From assembly GCA_964570865.1 (NCBI GenBank), contig CAZMZM010000018.1, positions 1 to 40,432 on the forward strand: a stretch of DNA of 40,432 nucleotides, written 5' to 3'. The DNA comes from WGAL01 sp964570865 (lineage in GTDB: Bacteria > Bacteroidota > Ignavibacteria > Ignavibacteriales > Melioribacteraceae). The position numbers and the translations under genes were made by a program. Each line of letters starts with the position of its first letter. Position 1 is the stretch's first letter. Shown here piece by piece: positions 34,869 to 40,432 of the stretch. The notes under the pieces are model-generated. The model saw nothing but the letters and a program-made list of their open reading frames with translations. It did no database searches and was not told the origin of the DNA.

Positions 34869-35168
34869 TGTTAATAATTGAAAATTATTATTGAACTTTT
34901 TAATAAATATTTGTACGAAAGATAATCTTTTTTAATAATAAGTACAATTATCAGTATTAATTAATGAATAATTCAATCTTTAATTTTGAGTTTCCTCTTT
35001 TTGCACTACAGATTGCCGTTCTTCGCTCACAATAACAGTGGAGTGTGCGAGAGTGGAAAGAGAGTTATTTATCATTCTTTTTTGCATAGTTTCGGTTGAA
35101 AACAGATAATAAACGTAACCGTTTCAACGGTCATTGAGTTTTTTAGAATCGATTAAATAATATTGAAT
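34869..35168. other. 300-nt intergenic region
   Basis: AT-rich spacer upstream of the kinase gene and downstream of the SRPBCC gene, both on the minus strand. It holds no convincing coding frame. The only item seen is the degenerate repeat at 35010-35040, listed separately. I found no clear -7 box or terminator. Confidence 0.6.
35010..35040. repeat. Degenerate copy of a widespread intergenic repeat
   Basis: The segment starts AGATTGCCGTTCTTCGCTCA and ends CAATAACAGTG. It closely resembles the AGATTGCTTCGC...CGCAATGACAG intergenic repeat seen in many bacterial genomes, with several substitutions. The resemblance is from memory of that repeat, not a search. Confidence 0.35.
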
Positions 35169-35750
35169 CTATTTTTTCATCGCTTTGAGTCTTTCGGCCG
35201 TATTTTTAGCGGGAATGTCATCTTCAATAAACTTCTTCAGATTTTTTAACCCATCCTCAAAAGTCGGGCCTAAAAGATTATCCGAAAATAATCCCATTAA
35301 TCTTCCAACGGGATATTCTAAATCTCCGTCATGTCTCCAAGTTACTTTTGTAGAATCGGGACTGAATTGGTCGAATGTCCAGAATTCATCAATTGTACTC
35401 TTTTTCGGGAAGAAAAACACCATTTTTGCACGCATTGTTTTGTCGTTTACACTCTCTACAATTTCTAATTTTCCGCTACCCAAATGTTGGCTTTTCCATT
35501 CCCAAGTTGAGCCTACATAATCAGGAAGAACATTAATATTGTTTTGCATTGTTGTATCAATAAGCTGCCACGGATTCCAATTTTTCCAAGTATCCAAATT
35601 CACGACAGTCTTGTAAACCGAGTCTGCCGGAGCGGCAATGTTTATCGAGCGTTCAACGGAATATCTATCACTCAACAAAGCCGTTACAATAAAAAATAGA
35701 AGTAAAAACGATGTTACGGCAATAAATAACCACTTAAAAAACTTTGCCAT
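35169..35750 (-). CDS. SRPBCC (START-like) domain protein with N-terminal membrane anchor
   Basis: 193 residues. A single hydrophobic segment at about 5-26 anchors or exports it. The rest matches the polyketide_cyclase/SRPBCC fold: VERSINIAAPADSVYKTVVNLDTWKNWNPW is the typical opening, followed by beta strands such as STWEWKSQHLGSGKLEIVE and a long C-terminal helix (GPTFEDGLKNLKKFIED). Members bind hydrophobic ligands; nothing shows which one. The gene is 3 nt after DUF190, so it is likely the last gene of the crcB unit. Confidence 0.83.
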   Translation of the reverse strand: MAKFFKWLFIAVTSFLLLFFIVTALLSDRYSVERSINIAAPADSVYKTVVNLDTWKNWNPWQLIDTTMQNNINVLPDYVGSTWEWKSQHLGSGKLEIVESVNDKTMRAKMVFFFPKKSTIDEFWTFDQFSPDSTKVTWRHDGDLEYPVGRLMGLFSDNLLGPTFEDGLKNLKKFIEDDIPAKNTAERLKAMKK

Positions 35751-35753
35751 TTT

Positions 35754-36110
35754 TTATCCTATATTTTTAGATTTTGTGTAAATAAGTACTGTAGCTTCTT
35801 CAATCGTTACAATTCCGCCGCAATCGGCTTCTTCAAACATCGCTTCGATGAAGGGTAGGAAAGCTTCAATTTTTTCAATTTCATCAACAATTTCAACAAT
35901 AACCGGTAAATCTCCGGAAATAGCCAAGATTTTGGAAGAGTGGATTTTACTGTTTCTGCCATAGCCCATAAATCCTTTGTATGCCGTAGCGCCGCGTAAG
36001 CCTTGTTTTCGTGCAGTCCGTATTATCTTTTCGTAAACAGGAGTAGAGCCGAGTTTATCGGAATCGCCAAGAAAGATTCTCAGTAATTTCGCTTTTGAAA
36101 GATGTCCCAT
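35754..36110 (-). CDS. DUF190 family protein linked to CrcB
   Basis: 118 residues, soluble. LLRIFLGDSDKLGSTPVYEKIIRTARKQGLRGATAYKGFMGYG and the IVEIVDEIEKIEAFLPFIEAM segment match DUF190, which has a PII-like (ferredoxin-fold) structure. DUF190 genes are repeatedly found beside crcB. It begins 2 nt after the crcB stop, with GAGG 8 nt before the ATG. A regulatory role toward the channel is often proposed but unproven. Confidence 0.9.
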   Translation of the reverse strand: MGHLSKAKLLRIFLGDSDKLGSTPVYEKIIRTARKQGLRGATAYKGFMGYGRNSKIHSSKILAISGDLPVIVEIVDEIEKIEAFLPFIEAMFEEADCGGIVTIEEATVLIYTKSKNIG

Positions 36111-36112
36111 CG

Positions 36113-36484
36113 TTAACCTCTAGAAATAAAATAAGCAAATCCAATTGCAATAAATGTAATAAATAAATTTAATAAAATATTTATAGTTCCAAGCAAAAAT
36201 TCGGATTCTAAAAACAACGAAACGGTTTCAAGTGAAAACGTAGAAAATGTAGTTAAACTGCCACAGAATCCAACAGCTAAAATCAACTTCCAATTCAGGG
36301 ACAAAAGGTTTCGTTGGTCAAGTCCAAAAATCAAAAAACCTAAAATAAGGCTTCCTAAAAAGTTAACCGATAATGTTCCGATTGGTAATGACATTGGGAA
36401 TAGGCGCTGGACAAAGTTTGCGATTAAATATCTGAAAGCTCCGCCGAAAGCTCCGCCAATCGAAACAAGAATTATTTTCATCAT
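36113..36484 (-). CDS. crcB: Fluoride ion channel CrcB/Fluc
   Basis: A dual-topology inner-membrane fluoride exporter. 123 residues with four hydrophobic segments. The family motifs are GGAFGGAFRYLI at 10-20, PIGTLSVNFLGSLILGF at 34-50 and GFCGSLTTFSTFS at 72-84, the last including the central Na+ site and pore Phe residues. Only one copy is in the window, consistent with homodimer function. The 81-nt upstream region is occupied by the clpP terminator hairpin, and I see no fluoride riboswitch. Confidence 0.94.
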   Translation of the reverse strand: MMKIILVSIGGAFGGAFRYLIANFVQRLFPMSLPIGTLSVNFLGSLILGFLIFGLDQRNLLSLNWKLILAVGFCGSLTTFSTFSLETVSLFLESEFLLGTINILLNLFITFIAIGFAYFISRG

Positions 36485-36502
36485 TATATTTATCCAAAAA
36501 GA

Positions 36503-36557
36503 AAAGCTGTTTTAATTGAAAAACGGAAAGAAGCGAAAATCCAATTAAAACAGCTTT
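36503..36557 (-). terminator. Terminator hairpin after clpP
   Basis: AAAGCTGTTTTAATTG (36503-36518) and CAATTAAAACAGCTTT (36542-36557) are perfect 16-nt inverted copies around a 23-nt loop. On the minus strand the hairpin ends TTTT-C-TTTTT and lies 9 nt past the clpP stop. It ends 18 nt before the crcB start, so it may also limit read-through into crcB. Confidence 0.72.
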
Positions 36558-36565
36558 AATAAATT

Positions 36566-37189
36566 CTATTTAGTTTTTTTCGTAACTTTTCTTGATTCCA
36601 AAACGTTGTCGATTAGTTTGTAATCTTTAGCTTCTTCAGCGGACAAATAATAATCTCTGTCACAATCTTTAGCAATTTCATCGATAGATTTTCCGGAGTG
36701 TTTGGATAGAATTTCATACAATTTATCGCGGGTTTTAACCATTTCACGAGCATGAATCTCGATGTCGGTAGTTTGTCCCTGCAAACCGCCGATCCAAGGT
36801 TGGTGAATCATAATCTTGGAGTTCGGAAGGGAAGTCCTTTTATCTTTTGCACCACCTGCCAAAAGTACGGCTCCCATGCTTGCCGCCAAACCTACACAAA
36901 TAGTTGAAACATCCGAACGGATATATTGCATTGTATCGTAGATTGCCAATCCCGCAGAGACGGAACCGCCGGGAGAATTAATATATAGATAAATATCTTT
37001 TTCGGGGTCTTCGGCTTCAAGAAATAGAAGCTGCGCAATAGTTAAACTTGCAACATGATCGTCAATAGCTGAGCCGAGAAAAATAATTCTTTCACGCAAC
37101 AAACGTGAAAAAATATCCATTCCGCGTTCGCCTCTTCCTGTCTGTTCGATAACATAAGGAACAAGCTGGTTAATAATTTCATTATTCAT
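36566..37189 (-). CDS. clpP: ATP-dependent Clp protease proteolytic subunit
   Basis: The serine protease core of ClpXP/ClpAP. 207 residues. Ser104 is in GLAASMGAVLL, His129 in MIHQPWIGG, and the catalytic Asp is about 179 in DCDRDYYLSAEEA. The N-terminal segment before RLLRERIIFLG is short, as usual. The gene overlaps tig by 8 nt upstream. The ClpX gene that often follows clpP is not here; instead a terminator and crcB follow. Confidence 0.97.
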   Translation of the reverse strand: MNNEIINQLVPYVIEQTGRGERGMDIFSRLLRERIIFLGSAIDDHVASLTIAQLLFLEAEDPEKDIYLYINSPGGSVSAGLAIYDTMQYIRSDVSTICVGLAASMGAVLLAGGAKDKRTSLPNSKIMIHQPWIGGLQGQTTDIEIHAREMVKTRDKLYEILSKHSGKSIDEIAKDCDRDYYLSAEEAKDYKLIDNVLESRKVTKKTK

Positions 37190-38522
37190 TATCCGAATTC
37201 TCCTTTTCTGCTACTGCTTCCTCTCGTTTCTTCTTAGATTCTTCAGCTTTGTCTTTAACGTTTTTTTCTGTAATTGTATTATTCGATTTTAAGAATTCAA
37301 TAACTTTATCTTCAAGTAAGGCTGTATCACGATTTGAATCTTTGTAATACTTAATCAATTTATCAACAGGGATTCCTGTTTGTTCCGCTTCCTTTTCAGC
37401 CAAAACTTTAAGGTCGTCATCTGTTACTTCAATTTTTTCCTGTTTTGCAATTGCTTCAAGCATTATTTGCCATTTTGCATTCCATTCGGCTCTTCCCTGT
37501 AAATCTTTTCTTAATATATTCTCGTCGGGTTCCGGTTGGTTGTATCTTTTTGCTTGCTCTTTTTCATAATCAACCAAACGTTTAAGAACTACTTCCACAT
37601 ATCCGGTCGGGACATCGAATTTATTGTTATCTGAAATCTTGCTCAGTAAAGAGTTCAACATCATTTCTTCGGATTGTTGGTCGAAATAATTTTTGAAACT
37701 TGTTCGTAACTCGTTCTTAAAATCTTCCAAAGATTCATTTTTCCCTTTGGTTGCCTCCTTAATAAAATCATCCGTTGGTTCGGGCAACTGAATTTTTTCA
37801 ACCTTTTTTATTGTTCCGACATAATGATAAGTTACTTTGTGAGTCTCTTCGCCATGCTTATGTTCATCTTCAAAATCAAAGTTAAAAGTATCACCAACTT
37901 TTTTGCCGACAACATTTTCAACTATTTGAGGATTTACATTTTCTTCAGTCAAATCAATTGTCATATCTTTTGCCGGTTCGCTTCCTTTGAAAGGTTCACC
38001 GTTATCATCAACTCTTTGCAAGTCGGCAACTATTCTGTAGTTGGAATCTTCTACAACATCCGCCTCAACAAATTCCGCCTTTGATTTTAGCAGTTTTTGA
38101 ACTTCCTTTTCAACGTCTTCTTCATTAACATCGAATAATAATTTTTCAACTTCTAATCCGGTGTAATCTTTAACGGTAATTTCCGGCATTACTTCATACT
38201 CGGCTTTGAAGGTCATTCCTTCTTCACCTTTATAATCAATGTCCGTAAGTTTAGGAACGTTGATAGGAGTGTTCTTTTCTTCCTCGATAGCTTCCCAAAA
38301 TTTTGACTCGGCTATTTTTTCGGTTGCATGATATTCAATAGCGTCGCCATAAAGTTTTTTAATCATATTCATGGGAGCTTTCCCTTTTCTAAAGCCGGGA
38401 ATTACAATTTTTTTTCTTTCGTCTTTGTAAGCTTCATCAATTATCGGCTTAATCTCATCATAGCTCAACGTAACTTCAATTTCTCTTAAAAAATCCGATA
38501 AATTATTAACTTTTGTTTCCAA
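37182..38522 (-). CDS. tig: Trigger factor
   Basis: The ribosome-associated chaperone that meets nascent chains. 446 residues. The N-terminal ribosome-binding domain carries the signature PGFRKGKAP (about 43-51). A PPIase-like middle domain (about 150-255) is divergent and probably weak or inactive as an isomerase. The C-terminal helical, SurA-like region spans about 260-420, and the protein ends in a highly charged Lys/Glu tail. AGAGG is 7 nt before the ATG. The tRNA-Leu gene lies 39 nt upstream, so the three genes may share a transcript. Confidence 0.95.
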   Translation of the reverse strand: METKVNNLSDFLREIEVTLSYDEIKPIIDEAYKDERKKIVIPGFRKGKAPMNMIKKLYGDAIEYHATEKIAESKFWEAIEEEKNTPINVPKLTDIDYKGEEGMTFKAEYEVMPEITVKDYTGLEVEKLLFDVNEEDVEKEVQKLLKSKAEFVEADVVEDSNYRIVADLQRVDDNGEPFKGSEPAKDMTIDLTEENVNPQIVENVVGKKVGDTFNFDFEDEHKHGEETHKVTYHYVGTIKKVEKIQLPEPTDDFIKEATKGKNESLEDFKNELRTSFKNYFDQQSEEMMLNSLLSKISDNNKFDVPTGYVEVVLKRLVDYEKEQAKRYNQPEPDENILRKDLQGRAEWNAKWQIMLEAIAKQEKIEVTDDDLKVLAEKEAEQTGIPVDKLIKYYKDSNRDTALLEDKVIEFLKSNNTITEKNVKDKAEESKKKREEAVAEKENSDNE

Positions 38523-38561
38523 TTCAACCTCTTCAATTAATGTTTTATTTCAATAAATAGT

Positions 38562-38648
38562 TGGTACGAGAGGGGGGACTCGAACCCCCACATCTAATCG
38601 ATACTAGATCCTAAGTCTAGCGCGTCTACCAAATTCCGCCACTCTCGC
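38562..38648 (-). tRNA. tRNA-Leu (anticodon UAG)
   Basis: An 87-nt class II tRNA read on the minus strand. The acceptor GCGAGAG pairs with CTCTCGT (one G-U at the first position), followed by discriminator A and a genomically encoded CCA at 38562-38564. The anticodon stem CTAGA/TCTAG closes the loop CTTAGGA, so the anticodon is UAG, reading CUA. A long variable arm fits Leu. The T arm is GGGGG-TTCGAGT-CCCCC. Confidence 0.95.
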
Positions 38649-38657
38649 ATAGACTTA

Positions 38658-38689
38658 CAAAAATAATAGAAAAAAGTTGAAATTACAAA
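38658..38689 (-). promoter_or_regulatory. Promoter of tRNA-Leu (and probably tig-clpP)
   Basis: On the minus strand TTTG (38686-38689) and TATTTTTG (38658-38665) are 20 nt apart, matching the Bacteroidota -33/-7 pattern. The -7 box ends 9 nt before the tRNA 5' end, so only a very short leader would precede the mature tRNA. Confidence 0.65.
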
Positions 38690-38802
38690 TAATAAATTTA
38701 GAATCTGCACATTGGATTTTGATAAAAACAAAAATTTGAATTGTTGGAACAAAATCATATCTTTATTTTTTATATTTAATTATTCATTAAAGAAAAGATA
38801 TT

Positions 38803-39753
38803 ATGAGTTTTTACGATAGAGATTACTACAGACCAACAGGTTTCGGGGGATTTACCTTTTTCCCCCCTGTTATAAAATGGCTTTTAATTATTAATTTTGT
38901 TGTTTTTTTCTTACAGCAGATAGTGATGGGAATTATGTTTGGCAACATTCCGGGATGGTATGTGCTAAATCATTACTTCGCATTAAATCCGATTGTCGGA
39001 TTTGATAGATTCGGCGAGCCTTTTAATTTTCAGATTTGGCAATTGATTACCTACCAATTTATGCATGGCGGATTTTCGCATATCTTCTTTAATATGTTAA
39101 TGCTTTGGATGTTTGGAATGGAAATCGAAAATATTTGGGGCTCCAGAAAATTTCTTGCATTTTATTTAATTTCCGGAATCGGAGCAGGCTTGGTACAAAT
39201 ATTATTCTCGCCGATTCTGACCGGCGCATTAGCTCCGACAATTGGAGCTTCCGGAGCTATCTTTGGCGTAATGATTGCTTTCGGAATGATGTTCCCGAAC
39301 CGTTATATTTTTGTTTACTTCCTGATTCCGATGAAGGCAAAATATTTAATTGCATTTTTAATGGCGATTGAAGTTTTATCTGTCGGTGGAATCTCGTTTG
39401 TTGCACACTTGGCACATATCGGAGGAGCAATAACCGCCTTCATATTTATTATTCTCGATAGAAAATATCATTTTAATTTTGACAGAATGTTCGACTCGTT
39501 GCAAAGTTTAACAAAACCGAAACCCGGAAGATATAATCCGCACAAACAGAAACAGACTTTTCGTAAACCGTTTCGTACTCAACAAAGTGTTGAAGAAGCT
39601 GAATTTTATGATATTAATCACGACTCTGATGATAACAATGTAGTTACAGATGAGGAAATCGACAGAATTTTGGATAAGATTTCGCAGAGCGGTTATCAAA
39701 ATTTGACCGAGCGTGAAAAGAAAATCTTGTTCGAGGCAAGTAAAAGGAAATGA
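38803..39753 (+). CDS. Rhomboid-family intramembrane serine protease
   Basis: An inner-membrane protease that cleaves transmembrane substrates. 316 residues; about six membrane spans between 22 and 218. The HGGFSHIFFNMLMLW segment (98-112 region) holds the conserved HxxxN, Ser150 is in IGASGAIFGVM and His205 in AHLAHIGGAI; both catalytic residues are present. The soluble tail (about 225-316) ends with DRILDKISQSGYQNLTEREKKILFEAS, a short helical motif shared by Bacteroidota rhomboids. ATGA overlap with the next gene. The substrate is unknown. Confidence 0.92.
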   Translation: MSFYDRDYYRPTGFGGFTFFPPVIKWLLIINFVVFFLQQIVMGIMFGNIPGWYVLNHYFALNPIVGFDRFGEPFNFQIWQLITYQFMHGGFSHIFFNMLMLWMFGMEIENIWGSRKFLAFYLISGIGAGLVQILFSPILTGALAPTIGASGAIFGVMIAFGMMFPNRYIFVYFLIPMKAKYLIAFLMAIEVLSVGGISFVAHLAHIGGAITAFIFIILDRKYHFNFDRMFDSLQSLTKPKPGRYNPHKQKQTFRKPFRTQQSVEEAEFYDINHDSDDNNVVTDEEIDRILDKISQSGYQNLTEREKKILFEASKRK

Positions 39754-40082
39754 GATTAGTTCTTTATTCATTAGTTATATTAATAATATTTTCAGGCTGC
39801 AGCGGTAAAAAGAATAACGATTCGGTAAAGATGTCAAGGCTTTATATCGATTTATTAATCACGGGCGAAAAATCAATCTCGGATTCGTCTGCTAATGTCG
39901 ATTCGGTTTTTAATTTATACGGAGTTACAAAATCTGAATACGAAAACTACATGAAAAGTTTGAAGGGGAATAAGGATGAATGGGAAGCGTTCTTTAATTC
40001 CGCACAAAAGTATTTGGATACACTTAAAGAAACTTCAGCGCATTCCGTTTTGCCAAAACAATCCGGATCTCCGCATAAGTAA
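39750..40082 (+). CDS. Small lipoprotein, DUF4296-like
   Basis: 110 residues. A signal sequence of type II ends at IIFSGC (Cys17), a good lipobox, so the mature protein would be lipid-anchored. The remainder is helical with repeated acidic stretches and the pattern VFNLYGVTKSEYENYMKSL, which resembles DUF4296 proteins of Bacteroidota. The start overlaps the rhomboid stop by 4 nt. The last 59 nt overlap the 3' end of the opposite-strand gene at 40024. Function unknown. Confidence 0.72.
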   Translation: MRLVLYSLVILIIFSGCSGKKNNDSVKMSRLYIDLLITGEKSISDSSANVDSVFNLYGVTKSEYENYMKSLKGNKDEWEAFFNSAQKYLDTLKETSAHSVLPKQSGSPHK

Positions 40083-40432
40083 CTGATTGTGGTAAACGGC
40101 TTTTAATTTCTTTCAATTCTATAAAACCATCTGCTATAACGTTGTTAATTAATTCCATAGTTTCAGATGAAACCACACCGTCTATTTCCGTTTCGGGTGA
40201 GTAAGCCAATAAAGATTCAATCTGCATTGAAACAACAGACTCAGGGAGTTTAGCTGCTTTGGAAATTTCCGCAAGAGAATATTTCCTTTTAAGTAGTGAA
40301 CGGAGAGTCAATAGATTTTCCGGAATTTTAATGCCGGTATTTTTGGTTGGATTATTTTTGTTTAGTTCTTCAAAATTCTTAATTGTTTGAATTATGTCTT
40401 CACCTATTTTATTCCAAACCCGCATATTAGCA
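40024..40432 (-). CDS. C-terminal part of a RecQ-like helicase (HRDC end plus HTH_40), cut by window edge
   Basis: The frame is open to the right edge (Ala-Asn precede the Met at 40425), so the gene starts outside the window. The visible 135 residues begin with RVWNKIGEDIIQTI, similar to the end of an HRDC domain (KIGEDII), followed by a helix-turn-helix region (about LLKRKYSLAEISKAAKLPESVVSMQIESL) and LKEIKSRLPQSVTYAEIRIVLA. That order, with the YAEIRIVLA ending, fits the HTH_40 domain found at the C terminus of many RecQ proteins. Helicase motifs are not visible, so the assignment is by the tail only. Confidence 0.6.
   Translation of the reverse strand, partial: ANMRVWNKIGEDIIQTIKNFEELNKNNPTKNTGIKIPENLLTLRSLLKRKYSLAEISKAAKLPESVVSMQIESLLAYSPETEIDGVVSSETMELINNVIADGFIELKEIKSRLPQSVTYAEIRIVLAKRNALKFL

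Noticed and set aside
36485..36565. Possible fluoride riboswitch before crcB
   Set aside because: The short region is filled by a long inverted repeat serving as the clpP terminator, and the conserved crcB RNA core is not seen.
1..40432. CRISPR arrays, transposases, integrases, prophage or defence genes
   Set aside because: No direct-repeat arrays, recombinase motifs or restriction/toxin genes were seen. Gene content and base composition look uniform throughout.

Overview
The window reads as one stretch of a low-GC, gene-dense bacterial chromosome from the Bacteroidota/Ignavibacteriota/Chlorobi group, most likely an Ignavibacteria-like organism. This placement is an inference. It rests on three clear promoters of the TTTG-N19/20-TAnnTTTG type, on three exported proteins whose predicted signal-peptide cleavage leaves a glutamine at +1, on a rhomboid with a C-terminal tail of Bacteroidota type, and on the general gene repertoire. 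I see no rRNA, insertion sequence, phage gene, CRISPR array or plasmid function. The content is mostly housekeeping, with a few unusual proteins.

Layout. 1-2873 (+): end of a 3-hydroxyacyl-CoA dehydrogenase, acetate kinase and a divergent SDR, tightly linked. 3025-5193 (+): UvrD/PcrA helicase with its own promoter and a strong terminator. 5396-10695 (+): single-chain glycine dehydrogenase GcvP, a CoA-binding protein, a short Omp85-like outer membrane protein and RsmE. 10986-12065 (+): secreted alpha/beta hydrolase whose Shine-Dalgarno lies in a hairpin. 12158-17610 (-): six-gene operon (unknown protein, manC, an RpiB-like protein with an added N-terminal segment, pyrK, pyrD, folC) with contacts of 0-4 nt. 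17849-19984 (-): secreted DPP4-like peptidase, divergent from perR-peroxiredoxin (20129-21239, +). 21332-25170 (+): membrane protein, methyltransferase, RlmD-type RNA methyltransferase, SDR. 25255-28103 (+): membrane-anchored protein with an M1-aminopeptidase-like fold that has lost its zinc ligands, translationally coupled to an integral membrane protein. 28106-31503 (+): def, fmt, a cysteine/cystathionine beta-synthase and lipA. 31596-34868 (-): large orphan Cache-PAS histidine kinase. 35169-36484 (-): crcB, DUF190 and an SRPBCC protein. 36566-38648 (-): tRNA-Leu, tig, clpP. 38803-40082 (+): rhomboid protease and a small lipoprotein, converging with and overlapping the end of a RecQ-like gene that runs off the right edge.

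Functionally the region covers acetate-forming fermentation, glycine and lipoate metabolism, pyrimidine, folate and GDP-mannose synthesis, start-of-translation processing (Def/Fmt), RNA methylation, peroxide defence, proteostasis and fluoride export. The observations most worth follow-up are the catalytically dead M1-like protein with its membrane partner, the RpiB-like protein with an Asp in place of the catalytic Cys and an EutQ-like N-terminal segment, the SDR lacking its Tyr/Lys pair, the hairpin over the hydrolase Shine-Dalgarno, and the inverted repeat just before perR.
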